NCBI GenBank assembly: GCA_038040395.1
Contig: JBBPIJ010000007.1
Coordinates: 48,906 to 112,905 of the forward strand
DNA: 64,000 nucleotides
Direction: 5' to 3'
DNA from: VAXT01 sp038040395
Lineage (GTDB): Bacteria; Actinomycetota; Thermoleophilia; Gaiellales; Gaiellaceae
Position 1 is the first letter of the stretch, and the number at the start of each line of letters is the position of its first letter. Below, piece after piece: positions 51,132 to 60,064 of the stretch. The notes beneath the pieces were generated by a model, which did no database searches, was not told the origin of the DNA, and saw nothing but the letters and a program-made list of their open reading frames with translations. A program made the position numbers and the translations under genes.

Positions 51132-51908
51132 GTGCGCCGATTCGAAGGCAAGCGCGGGCTCGTTCTCGGGGTCGCCAACAAGCGGTCGATCGCGTGGGCG
51201 ATCGCGCGGCGGCTCGCCGAGGAGGGCGCTCAGCTCGCGTTCACCTATCAGGGCGAGCGCATCGAGAAGAGCGTTCGCGAGCTCGCGGACAGCGTCTCCA
51301 GCCCGCTCGTCACCGAATGCGACGTTCGCTCCGACGAGAACGTGGCCAGCGTTGTCCAGGAGGCCGGCGAGGCCTTCGGCGGCCAGCTCGACCTCCTCGT
51401 CCACTCGGTTGCCTACGCGGCTGCCGAGGATCTGGAGGGCCGCTTCACCGACACGCCTCGCGATCGGTTCTGGATGGCGCTCGACGTGAGCGCGTACTCG
51501 CTGATCGCATGCGCTCGCGCCGCGGAGCCGCTCATGGAAGCCGCTGGCGGTGGCTCGATCCTGACCATGACCTACCTCGGTGGCGAACGCGCCGTGCCCC
51601 ACTACAACGTCATGGGCGTGGCGAAAGCCGCGCTCGACGCGTCGGTCCGCTACCTGGCCTGGGATCTCGGCCAGAAGAACGTGCGCATCAACGCGGTCTC
51701 AGCAGGCCCCGTGCGTACGCTCGCCGCTCGCTCGATAGCCGGCTTTCCGACGATGGAGGCAATCGTCGAAGAGCGCGCGCCGCTCCATCGCCACATCGAC
51801 GCCGACGATGTCGCAGCGGGCGCCGCGTACCTGCTCTCCGACGAGGCCGACAACGTCACCGGGACGACGCTGTACGTCGACTCGGGCTACCACGCGATGG
51901 GTATGTAG
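51132..51908 (+). CDS. fabI: Enoyl-[acyl-carrier-protein] reductase (NADH), FabI type
   Basis: 258 aa. KRGLVLGVANKRSIAWAIAR is the FabI-specific cofactor loop; catalytic Tyr and Lys are in VPHYNVMGVAKAALDASVRY, and RINAVSAGPVRTLAARSI follows. It carries out the last reduction of fatty-acid elongation. GTG 51132 is 6 nt after TAGGAT (51120-51125). The divergent subtilase gene starts 34 bp away, giving a third pair of closely opposed leaderless-type starts. Confidence 0.93.
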   Translation: MRRFEGKRGLVLGVANKRSIAWAIARRLAEEGAQLAFTYQGERIEKSVRELADSVSSPLVTECDVRSDENVASVVQEAGEAFGGQLDLLVHSVAYAAAEDLEGRFTDTPRDRFWMALDVSAYSLIACARAAEPLMEAAGGGSILTMTYLGGERAVPHYNVMGVAKAALDASVRYLAWDLGQKNVRINAVSAGPVRTLAARSIAGFPTMEAIVEERAPLHRHIDADDVAAGAAYLLSDEADNVTGTTLYVDSGYHAMGM

Positions 51909-52365
51909 AGGTGCCCATGAGGCAAGCCGTTTTTGGCTCAACCATGCGGATTCCCCGGCCGTTGAAGCGCGTTAGATACCGTGGTTGTGAGGACCCCGTG
52001 ATGCCACGAATCGTCGTCCATCAAGACAACGACGACTTGTTGTAGTCGCATGTCACGTGACCCAGGGCGAAGCTAGGTTTCGTACTCGAGGCCTCGGATC
52101 ACGGGTTAGCCAATCGCATCGGAAATAGGCGTGGCCTTTCCGCCGGCCCGGACGGCTCCAAGCGCCTTGCGGACGTCACCCGGCGGCCTCAGGGTCGCAC
52201 CGCACCCGCAGGCTTGCTACGCGGCCGGCGGCCCCTTGCCCCCGGCACCGAAGCGTCTTATCGTTGTGCAGTGGAGACCCGCATGGTTGCGGCGGGGCAG
52301 CGCATCGTACTCAAGGAGACGTGTGGCTCTCGGCGCGGTTGGAGAATTCCTGGAGAACCTCCTCG
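51909..52365. other. 457-bp intergenic region, no confident gene
   Basis: A short plus-strand frame from ATG 51917 (or GTG 51911) to TAG 52043-52045 would encode 42-44 aa (MRQAVFGSTMRIPRPLKRVR then YRGCEDPVMPRIVVHQDNDD); there is no ribosome binding site or -10 box, so it is unsupported. A 21-bp segment here (51987-52007) recurs with two changes at 58391-58411, on the other side of the large signalling gene. The remainder shows no coding pattern. Confidence 0.35.
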
Positions 52366-52371
52366 TAGACT
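52366..52371 (+). promoter_or_regulatory. -10 box for the giant signalling gene
   Basis: TAGACT ends 6 nt before ATG 52378. GGAG sequences at 52340-52356 are too far upstream to serve as a ribosome binding site, so leaderless initiation is likely. Confidence 0.45.
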
Positions 52372-52377
52372 GACGGC

Positions 52378-55300
52378 ATGGCGGCGATCGACGCGCAGGA
52401 CAGCCGAGCGGCAGGAGCAGCCGGCGCCGACGTCCGCAAGCATTCTCTACAGCTGCGCGTGCTCGGGCCGTTGGAGGCGCTGTCGGACGGCGTCGCGCTC
52501 ACGCTCGGCGGCCGCAAGGAACGAACGGCGCTGGCGTTGCTCGCCGCGCACGTCGCCACGGTGGTCGCGACGGACGACCTGATCGACGGCATCTGGGGCG
52601 ACGAGCCGACCACCGCGGCGCGCTCCACGCTCCACACCTACATCTCGAACCTGCGCGGCCGGGTCGGCGACGTCATCGTCCATGACGGTGGCGGCTATCG
52701 CCTCGAGATCGAACCGGACGATCTAGATGCGTTCGTCTTCGAGCACGCGGTCTCGAATGCGCGCGAGCTCGCGGCGACGAACCAGGCGCAGGCGGCGCAG
52801 ACGCTGAGGCAGGCGCTCGCGCTCTGGCGTGGGCGTCCGTACGCCGACGTCGCCGGCTCGCCCCTGCTCGACGTCGAGGCGAGGCGGCTGGAAGAGCTCC
52901 GGCTCGAAGCGGTCGAGGCGCGGATCGACGCGGACCTCGCCCTCGGGCGTCACGCGGAGCTGGCGGGCGAGCTCGAGGTGTTGTGCGAGGAGAACCCCGT
53001 GCGCGAGCGCTTCCGCGCGCAGCACATGCTCTCCCTCTACCGCTCCGGCCGGCAGGCCGAGGCGTTGCGCGCCTACCAGAAGACGCGCGCCTACCTGGCC
53101 GACGAGCTCGGCCTCGAGCCTGCGAAGGAGCTCCAGGAGCTGGAGCGCCTGATCCTGAACCAGGACCGCTCGCTGCTGCCCGACACGGAGCCGCAGGTCC
53201 AGACCCGGGCGTTCCTGCTGACCGATGTCGAGGACTCGACCGTGCTGTGGGAGCTGCACACCGACGCGATGCGGGCTGCGATGGCCGAGCACGACCGGAT
53301 CGTGCTGGGCGCGGCGGAGGCGGGCGGGGGCCAAGTCGTCAAGCGGGTGGGCGACGGCCTCGACATCGCTTTCGCCGACGCCGGCGCCGCCGTCTCCGCC
53401 GCGCAGGCGATCCAGATCGAGCTCTCGAAGGTCGACTGGCGCGAGACCGGGCCGCTCCGTGTGCGGATGGCGATCGACGCGGGCGAGGTCGAGTGGCGGG
53501 GCGGCGACTACTTCGGCCCCGTACTCAACCGAGCCGGCCGCCTGCTCGCCGCGGCGCACGGTGGCCAGGTGCTGCTCTCCGGGGACGCGCACGGCCTCTC
53601 CTCCGCCCGTTCGGGCTGGCAGGCGAAGGCATTGGGCGAGTACCGCTTCAAGGGGATCGGCTCACCTGTAACGGTCTTCCAGCTGGTTGTCGAGGGTCTG
53701 CCGGCGGACTTCCCACCGCTTCGAATCGACCGGCCGACGACGTCGGCGGCGCGCACCGGCTTCGGGCGCTCCGTCCGTGGCTACGAGCTGCGCGAGCAGG
53801 TGGGCGCGGGCGACTTCGGAGTCGTGTACCGCGCCTACCAGCCGTCGGTCGGGCGCGAGGTTGCGATCAAGGTGATCCGCCCCGAGCTCGTCAACCAAGC
53901 TGCGTTCGTCCGTCGCTTCGAGGCCGAGGCCCAGCTCGTTGCGCAACTCGAGCACCCGCACGTCGTGTCGCTCTACGACTACTGGCGCGACCCCGATGGC
54001 GCCTACCTGGTGATGCGCTGGCTGCGCGGCGGCTCGCTGCGGCAGGCGCTGGAACGCGGCCCCTGGAAGGTCGAGGCGGCCTCGCGCCTGCTCGCCCAGG
54101 TCGGCAGCGCGCTCGCCTACGCGCACCGCCAGGGCGTGGTGCACCGCGACCTCAAGCCTGCGAACGTGCTGCTCGACGAGGAGGGGCACGCGTACCTCTC
54201 CGACTTCGGGATCGCAGCGCGGCTCAGCGATCCCGACGATCCGCGCCGGCTGGTCAGCGGCTCGCCCGCCTACCTGCCGCCGGAGGAGATTGAAGGCGTC
54301 GCTCAAACGCCGCGCTCGGACCTGTACGGGCTCGGACTGCTCACCTTCGAACTGCTCACCGGCGAGCCGCTTCCCATGGACGGACCGCTGCCCCCGCTCG
54401 CCAAGCTCCGGCCGGAGCTGCCGGCCGCGCTCGACGCCGTGATCGTTCGCGCGACCTCGGCCGAACCCGACGAGCGGCACGAGTCCGTGGACGCGTTCCT
54501 CGTAGCCTTCGCGCAGGCGACGGGAGCGGACACGCCCTCGCTTGCGGCGACGTACACACCCGCCGAGAATCCCTACAAGGGCCTCCGCGCCTTCGGCGAG
54601 AGCGACGCCGAGCACTTCTTCGGGCGCGACGCGCTCGTCGCCCAGCTCGTCGCCGCGGTTGCCGAGCACCGGCTGGTCGCAGTCGTAGGCCCGTCAGGGA
54701 TCGGCAAGTCCTCGGTCGTGAAGGCGGGACTCGTCCCGGCGTTACGCAAAGGCGCCCTCCCCGGCTCGGAGCGCTGGCTGGTCGCCGACGTCTTCCCCGG
54801 CGCGTACCCCTTCGAGGACCTCGCCGCGGCGCTGCTGCGCGTCGCCGTCGAGCGGCCCGACGACCTCGTCGAGGAGCTCGCCCGCGACGAGCTCGGAATC
54901 CGGCGAGTGGCCAAGCGGATCCTGCCCGCCGGCAGCGAGCTGCTGCTCGTCGTCGACCAGTTCGAGGAGCTGTTCACGCTCACGAGCGACGAGGAGCTAC
55001 GCCGCCGCTTCTTGGACGGTCTGACCGCGCTCGCCGCCGACCCGCGCGCGCCGGTTCGCGTCGTCGTCACGCTGCGCGCCGACTTCCTCGACCACCCGCT
55101 ACGGTACCCCAAGTTCGGCGAGCTGCTGGGGGCGGGCCTGGTGACCGTGCCGGCGCCCTCAGAGGACGAGCTCGCCGAAGCGATCGAGCGGCCGGCCGCG
55201 ACCGTTGGCGTCCGCTTCGAGCCGGGCCTCGTCTCGCAGATCGTCGCCGACGTGCACGAGCAGCCCGGCGCGCTGCCTCTGCTCCAGTATGCGCTCACCG

Positions 55301-58143
55301 AGCTGTTCGCGGCGCGAACGAGTGACCTGCTCGCGCTGGAGGGCTACCGCGCCACCGGCGGGGTCGTGGGCGCCCTCGGCCGCCGCGCCGAGGAGCTGTA
55401 CGCGCGGCTCGACGCGCCCGCCCGGCGCGCCTGCCGCCAGGTGTTCCTCCGCCTCGTCAGCGTCGATCCGGCCGGCCAGGACACGCGTCGCCGCGTGCGG
55501 ACGCGCGAGCTGCGCGCCCTGGAAGTCGAGGCGGACGCGCTCGAGGCGATCCTCGATCGCTACGGCGAGCATCGGCTCCTCTCCTTCGACCGCGAGCCGC
55601 TGACGCGCACGCCGACCGTCGAGGTCGCGCACGAGGCCATCCTCGACCAGTGGGAGCGTCTGCGCACGTGGATCGCCGAGCGGCGCGAGGACCTGCTGCT
55701 CCACCGCCGGCTCGTGGAGGCCGTGGCCGAGTGGGAGGACTCGGACCGCGATCCCGAGTACCTGCCGCGCGAGGGCCGCCTGGCGCAGTTCGAGGCCTGG
55801 GCCGGAGCGACCGATCTGGCGCTCACCGCCGCCGAGCGGGAGTTCCTCGCCCAGGCGCGGGCCGCCGCCGATACGGCGGCGCGGCGGCGGGCCCGCAGGC
55901 GGCGGGCGATCCTCGCCGGCTTCGCCCTCCTCGCCGCGGCGGCCTCGCTGCTGGCGGCGTTCGCGCTCGTCCTGCGCGGCCACGCGCGCGACGAGGCGCG
56001 GCTCCAGAAGGCCCGGCAGCTCGCCGCCTCGGCGAAGGCGAACCTCGAGCTAGACCCCGAGCTGAGCATCCTGCTCGCGCTCCAGTCGGCGGAGACGACG
56101 CGCAGCCACGACGGCACCGTGCTGCCGGAGACCGAGCAGGCTCTGCACGACGCGCTCTACGCCTCGCGCGTGCTGGCGGCCGTCCCGGGCGTCGGTCGGA
56201 CGACGGGAAACGGGCACGTGGCCGAGCTCGCGCCCGACGGCGCGAGCTTCGTTGCTGCGGATACTGGCAGTCCCACGGCGAGCCTCCGTGATGCCGACAC
56301 GGGCGAGCGGCTCGCGACCCTCACCGGGCACTCCAAACCGGTGCTCGCCGTCGGCTACAGCCCGAAGGGCGACGTCGTCGCGACCGGAGGCGCCGACGGC
56401 GCCGCGCGGCTGTGGAACGCCGAGACCGGCAAGCCGCTGCACACGCTGCGCGCACACAAGGGCGCCGTGCTCGCAACGAAGTTCGATGCCGCCGGCGACC
56501 GCCTCGCCACGCTCGGCACCGATCGGGCGGTGCGGGTCTGGGACGTGCGAAGCGGGCGGGAGCTGCAACAGCTCGTCGGGGTGCACCGCCGAACGAAAAT
56601 CCAGGACGCCTGGTCGGAGGGCGTCGCGTTCGTCGGTGACAACCGGATCGCGGTCTCCCCGTGGTCCCGCGGGATGCCACTCTCACCCGTGGTCGCGCGG
56701 ATCTTCGACCTGTCCTCGGGCGCCGAGATCGGCGTCGTCAAGCACCCGAGCATCGAGACCGGGGCGAGAGAGATCGACGTCAGCCCCGACGGCACGCTGT
56801 TGGCTGCCAGCCACGGCGAATTCAACCCGGGGCTCCACCTCTACCGGCTGCCGAGCGGCGAGCTGCTCGACGAGGTCGAGGCGCACACGGCGGGCGTCCT
56901 GGACATCGAGTTCAGCCGCGACGACAGCGTCGTCGCAACCGCAGGCGTCGACGGAGCGGCCAGGGTGTGGGAGATCCGGAACGACAAGCTGCGAGAGCTC
57001 CTCGCGCTGCGGGGCAACCCGAATCCGGTGATGAGCGTGTCCTTCTCCGAGGACGCGACGAGGCTCGTGACGGCCGGACAGATCTCGCAGGAGGCGAGGG
57101 TCTGGGACGTCTCCCGGGCGGGGCGTGGAGAGGTCCTGACGCTGCCGGGGCCGCAGTCGGGGCAAGTCCCTCCCGACGTCGCGTTCACGCCCGACGGCCG
57201 TCGGCTCGTCGCGAGCTCTGGGCCGGCGGGAACCGTCCGCGTCTGGAACGCCGAGACGGGAGCCGAGCTCCTCGTCATCGACGGACACGCACGCGCGGAC
57301 GCGCCAACCCGCGGCGTCACGGGCGTCGACGTGAGCCCCGACGGCTCGCTCATCGCGACGGCGGGCGCCGACGGGAGCGCGCGGGTCTACAAAGCCGAGA
57401 CTGGCGAAGAGCTGCTCGCCGTGCACGGACGACACTGCGCCGGCGAGCGCGGCTGCGCCGTCAATCGCGCCGTCTTCAGCCCGGACGGCACAAAGATCGC
57501 GACCACCGGATCGGACGCGACCGTACGGATCATGGCGAGCGACAGCGGCCGCGAGCTCAGGGTGCTCCGCGGCCACGAACGGGTCGGCTCAGGCACGAAT
57601 CCCGTCGAGTGGAGTGCCGACGGGAAGCGCCTGCTGGCATTCGGCCCGAGTGGGGCGCTCATCTGGGACGCGCAGACCGGGCGCCGGCTCGCGCGCACCC
57701 AGCCCTCGCCCGGTCCCGGCGGCGCGGCCACGTGGAGCCCCGACGGCACGCAGATCGTCACCGAAGGGGGCGACGGCCCCCTCGTGTGGGACGCCACGAC
57801 GGGGAAGAGTACGCGGTCGGTCGGGGGAAACGCGCCCGTCGCAGACGTCTCGTTCAGTCGGGACGGCACCCGCCTCGCGTTCACGACCGTCGACGAAGGC
57901 ATGAGCACGAGAGTCTGGGACTGGCCCGGCGGCGTCGAGCTGCTGAAGCTCACCGACGGCGCGTGGCGGGTGGCGTTCAGCCCCGACGGCAAGCTCCTCG
58001 CCGGCGTGCGCAGCGAGCCGACGCCGTACGTGCACGTGTGGGCGCTCGACATCGACCGCCTGCTCGAGATCGCGCGCGGGCGCGTCACACGCTCGCTCAC
58101 GGCCGCGGAGTGCCGGCAGTACCTACAGGGCCCGTGCCCGTGA
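52378..58143 (+). CDS. Five-module signalling protein: BTAD regulator, class III cyclase, Ser/Thr kinase, STAND NTPase, WD40
   Basis: 1921 aa. In order: OmpR-type winged helix and BTAD (about 20-255, LRVLGPLEALSDGVALTLGG, LEARRLEELRLEA-like); class III nucleotidyl cyclase (about 278-440) with metal aspartates in LLTDVEDSTVLW and VKRVGDGLDIAF and the Asn/Arg pair in VLNRAGRLLAAAHGGQVLLS; protein kinase (about 470-720) with VGAGDFGVVYRA, VAIKVI, HRDLKPANVLLD and SDFGIAARL; STAND-type NTPase starting NPYKGLRAFGESDAEHFFGR with Walker A VGPSGIGKSSVVKAG and Walker B LLLVVDQFEELF; one membrane helix (about 1176-1200) after RRRARRRR; then about ten WD40 repeats. Every catalytic motif appears intact. 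The charge pattern puts the propeller outside and the enzymes inside. Confidence 0.9.
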   Translation: MAAIDAQDSRAAGAAGADVRKHSLQLRVLGPLEALSDGVALTLGGRKERTALALLAAHVATVVATDDLIDGIWGDEPTTAARSTLHTYISNLRGRVGDVIVHDGGGYRLEIEPDDLDAFVFEHAVSNARELAATNQAQAAQTLRQALALWRGRPYADVAGSPLLDVEARRLEELRLEAVEARIDADLALGRHAELAGELEVLCEENPVRERFRAQHMLSLYRSGRQAEALRAYQKTRAYLADELGLEPAKELQELERLILNQDRSLLPDTEPQVQTRAFLLTDVEDSTVLWELHTDAMRAAMAEHDRIVLGAAEAGGGQVVKRVGDGLDIAFADAGAAVSAAQAIQIELSKVDWRETGPLRVRMAIDAGEVEWRGGDYFGPVLNRAGRLLAAAHGGQVLLSGDAHGLSSARSGWQAKALGEYRFKGIGSPVTVFQLVVEGLPADFPPLRIDRPTTSAARTGFGRSVRGYELREQVGAGDFGVVYRAYQPSVGREVAIKVIRPELVNQAAFVRRFEAEAQLVAQLEHPHVVSLYDYWRDPDGAYLVMRWLRGGSLRQALERGPWKVEAASRLLAQVGSALAYAHRQGVVHRDLKPANVLLDEEGHAYLSDFGIAARLSDPDDPRRLVSGSPAYLPPEEIEGVAQTPRSDLYGLGLLTFELLTGEPLPMDGPLPPLAKLRPELPAALDAVIVRATSAEPDERHESVDAFLVAFAQATGADTPSLAATYTPAENPYKGLRAFGESDAEHFFGRDALVAQLVAAVAEHRLVAVVGPSGIGKSSVVKAGLVPALRKGALPGSERWLVADVFPGAYPFEDLAAALLRVAVERPDDLVEELARDELGIRRVAKRILPAGSELLLVVDQFEELFTLTSDEELRRRFLDGLTALAADPRAPVRVVVTLRADFLDHPLRYPKFGELLGAGLVTVPAPSEDELAEAIERPAATVGVRFEPGLVSQIVADVHEQPGALPLLQYALTELFAARTSDLLALEGYRATGGVVGALGRRAEELYARLDAPARRACRQVFLRLVSVDPAGQDTRRRVRTRELRALEVEADALEAILDRYGEHRLLSFDREPLTRTPTVEVAHEAILDQWERLRTWIAERREDLLLHRRLVEAVAEWEDSDRDPEYLPREGRLAQFEAWAGATDLALTAAEREFLAQARAAADTAARRRARRRRAILAGFALLAAAASLLAAFALVLRGHARDEARLQKARQLAASAKANLELDPELSILLALQSAETTRSHDGTVLPETEQALHDALYASRVLAAVPGVGRTTGNGHVAELAPDGASFVAADTGSPTASLRDADTGERLATLTGHSKPVLAVGYSPKGDVVATGGADGAARLWNAETGKPLHTLRAHKGAVLATKFDAAGDRLATLGTDRAVRVWDVRSGRELQQLVGVHRRTKIQDAWSEGVAFVGDNRIAVSPWSRGMPLSPVVARIFDLSSGAEIGVVKHPSIETGAREIDVSPDGTLLAASHGEFNPGLHLYRLPSGELLDEVEAHTAGVLDIEFSRDDSVVATAGVDGAARVWEIRNDKLRELLALRGNPNPVMSVSFSEDATRLVTAGQISQEARVWDVSRAGRGEVLTLPGPQSGQVPPDVAFTPDGRRLVASSGPAGTVRVWNAETGAELLVIDGHARADAPTRGVTGVDVSPDGSLIATAGADGSARVYKAETGEELLAVHGRHCAGERGCAVNRAVFSPDGTKIATTGSDATVRIMASDSGRELRVLRGHERVGSGTNPVEWSADGKRLLAFGPSGALIWDAQTGRRLARTQPSPGPGGAATWSPDGTQIVTEGGDGPLVWDATTGKSTRSVGGNAPVADVSFSRDGTRLAFTTVDEGMSTRVWDWPGGVELLKLTDGAWRVAFSPDGKLLAGVRSEPTPYVHVWALDIDRLLEIARGRVTRSLTAAECRQYLQGPCP

Positions 58144-58519
58144 GGCGGACGTGGCGACGTTCGAGGCGGTCGACGGCTCGCGGGATGGGACGCTGATCTA
58201 CACCCGTTGATCTCGACTCGCCTTTTCCCTTTGTGGCACAGAGTGGAGATAGCGTGATGCCGAAGCTCCTGCACTACCTCTCGCCGACCACCCCGCCGAC
58301 TCGTGTGTCCTGTACCGCGAGGCACGGACCTGAGCGTGTATGCACACGGCCGCTCGCCGGCTCTCGCGCGCTCGTGTTTGCCGCCGCCTGGTGAGGACCC
58401 GGTGATGACACATATCCGGCTGGAACTGGCGATGGGCTCGATGTTCCCGGGAGATTAGTCATGGGGCAAACGTGATTACCCGCCCTGCGGACTGAGGCCG
58501 GTCGCGATGGTTACTCACG
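58144..58519. other. 376-bp intergenic region, no confident gene
   Basis: No frame has a start codon with a ribosome binding site or a -10 box. One plus-strand frame ending at TAG 58456-58458 contains GEDPVMTHIRLELAMGSMFP and overlaps the 21-bp repeat shared with 51987-52007 (there read as CEDPVMPRIV), so the two flanks of the signalling gene may hold remnants of one sequence. Nothing else stands out. Confidence 0.35.
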
Positions 58520-60064
58520 CTATGGGGATGTGAGCCGGTAAGTCGCGATGGGGCCGTCGCGGGCCAGGAGCCGCCCGCCGCAGGGATTCGGCCGGTCGAG
58601 GTGGACGGCGACGTACCGGATGCCGAGCTCGTCGAGGTGGCTGCACGGATCGGCGCGCAGCTCGCGGAGGATCGTGTCTGCCTTGCGCGGCGCCGTCGTG
58701 GTGTATCCGGCCGGCCCTTCGCGCGGAGCCTGCATCCGGTAATAGAGATAGACCGCAATGTCCTGCTCTCCGGGCGGGAAGACCGGGAGCTCGAGCAGGC
58801 GGCCGGCGGGTTCTCCGCGGAGGGCCGCATACGCCCGGTTGTGCTCGTCGGCGGGCGTGGCATGGAAGACCCCGAGCCGAAGGTCGACGAGCAGCACCAG
58901 CGCGACGATCGCTGCCGTCCCGGGCCACCGTAAACGGGAGACTGCAACCGCGACGAGCGCCGCCAGCGCAAGGCACGCGATGGGCATGAGCCGCTCCGGG
59001 ACGCGTGTGTGCCGGAGTCCCGGCAGGTGCCGCCAGAGCGTCTCGTACCCGGGCAGGTTGGAACCGAGCGCAAGGAGCGCCGGAACGAGCGCGCCGAGCC
59101 CCAGCGCAAGGGACAGTCCCCACCGTCGGCGCCAAAGGAGCACAACCAGGCCGGCGACCGCGAGCGGCAAGACCGTCCACCCGAGGTAGACGATCCCTTC
59201 CCGAATGGGCTGATCTCGCGACAGGAAGTCGGACAGGCCGGCCGAGTAGTGCTCGACCTGGCGGAAGGAGCGACCGCTCGCCCCAGTGGTGCCGTGCACG
59301 ACCGCGAAATCGGCGAGTAGCCCGGCTCCGAGCGCGGGCACGACGAGCGCGACTGCCCACCGGAAGCGGACGAACGCGTAGAGCGCAAAGAACGGAATTG
59401 CGCCGAGCGCCAGGTGAAGCTGGCCCGAGAGCGGGATCGAGACGAGCGCCGCGCCGGCGAGGAGCAGCCACGACGTCGACCCGCGCCTCGCGCGCTCCAC
59501 CGCATACAGCGAGAGCGGCAGGAGCATCGCGATCCACGCGAGCAAGTGGCCGAGGCCCGACTGCACCTGGAGGTAAGGCGCGAGCGAGAACGCCAGGCCA
59601 CCGGTGAGCGTCGCGCCGCGCCGGAGCCCGAGCTCTCGCAGCCAGAGCGCAGCGAACCCTCCCGTGCCGAGGAAACCGAGCAGCACGAAGAGGTTCCAGG
59701 CCGCCACGGTCCCGAACGCGCGCTGCAGCGGCCAGTAGACGACGCCGAAGGGCCAGCCGGCGAGGTTCCAACGCGGCTTCACCTCCGGCTGGAAGCTGTA
59801 GGGGTCTCGCCACGGCGCGCGCGCGTGCTCGAGCTGGTGCCCGACGAGCCAGAGCTGGTAGCCGGTCTGGAGGTGATCGCCGGGCGCCGCCTCGCCGTGC
59901 CCGGTGCGACCCTCGGCCATAAACGACGTGTCCAGGTGCCTGGCACCGGGCCGTGTCGCGAAGAGCCCTGCCCCGAGGTAGAGGGCGCAGGCGAGCGCTA
60001 CAAGGCCTGCGCGGCCGCGAGCAGCTCGTCGAAGTCGGGCACCTCGCCCGTGTCGTAACGCCAT
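58520..60064 (-). CDS. Multi-pass membrane protein (GT-C/YfhO-like)
   Basis: 514 aa with about ten to twelve hydrophobic helices, a first extracytoplasmic loop rich in polar and aromatic residues (HLDTSFMAEGRTGHGEAAPG) and a soluble C-terminal end. LRHTRVPERLMPIACLALAA resembles the conserved R-x-P-x-R region of YfhO-like and other GT-C-fold membrane proteins thought to act on polyprenyl-linked sugars. No glycosyltransferase motif is certain. ATG 60064 lies inside the end of the peroxiredoxin gene (67-bp overlap) and is the first usable start, so translation is probably coupled. Confidence 0.7.
   Translation of the reverse strand: MALRHGRGARLRRAARGRAGLVALACALYLGAGLFATRPGARHLDTSFMAEGRTGHGEAAPGDHLQTGYQLWLVGHQLEHARAPWRDPYSFQPEVKPRWNLAGWPFGVVYWPLQRAFGTVAAWNLFVLLGFLGTGGFAALWLRELGLRRGATLTGGLAFSLAPYLQVQSGLGHLLAWIAMLLPLSLYAVERARRGSTSWLLLAGAALVSIPLSGQLHLALGAIPFFALYAFVRFRWAVALVVPALGAGLLADFAVVHGTTGASGRSFRQVEHYSAGLSDFLSRDQPIREGIVYLGWTVLPLAVAGLVVLLWRRRWGLSLALGLGALVPALLALGSNLPGYETLWRHLPGLRHTRVPERLMPIACLALAALVAVAVSRLRWPGTAAIVALVLLVDLRLGVFHATPADEHNRAYAALRGEPAGRLLELPVFPPGEQDIAVYLYYRMQAPREGPAGYTTTAPRKADTILRELRADPCSHLDELGIRYVAVHLDRPNPCGGRLLARDGPIATYRLTSP

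Noticed and set aside
52131..52373. 80-codon plus-strand frame just before the signalling gene
   Set aside because: No -10 box or ribosome binding site at its GTG, proline/arginine-rich low-information sequence, and it overlaps the likely promoter of the next gene.
58198..58462. Minus-strand open frames in the gap after the signalling gene
   Set aside because: Composition is shadow-like, with no start signals and no recognisable motif.
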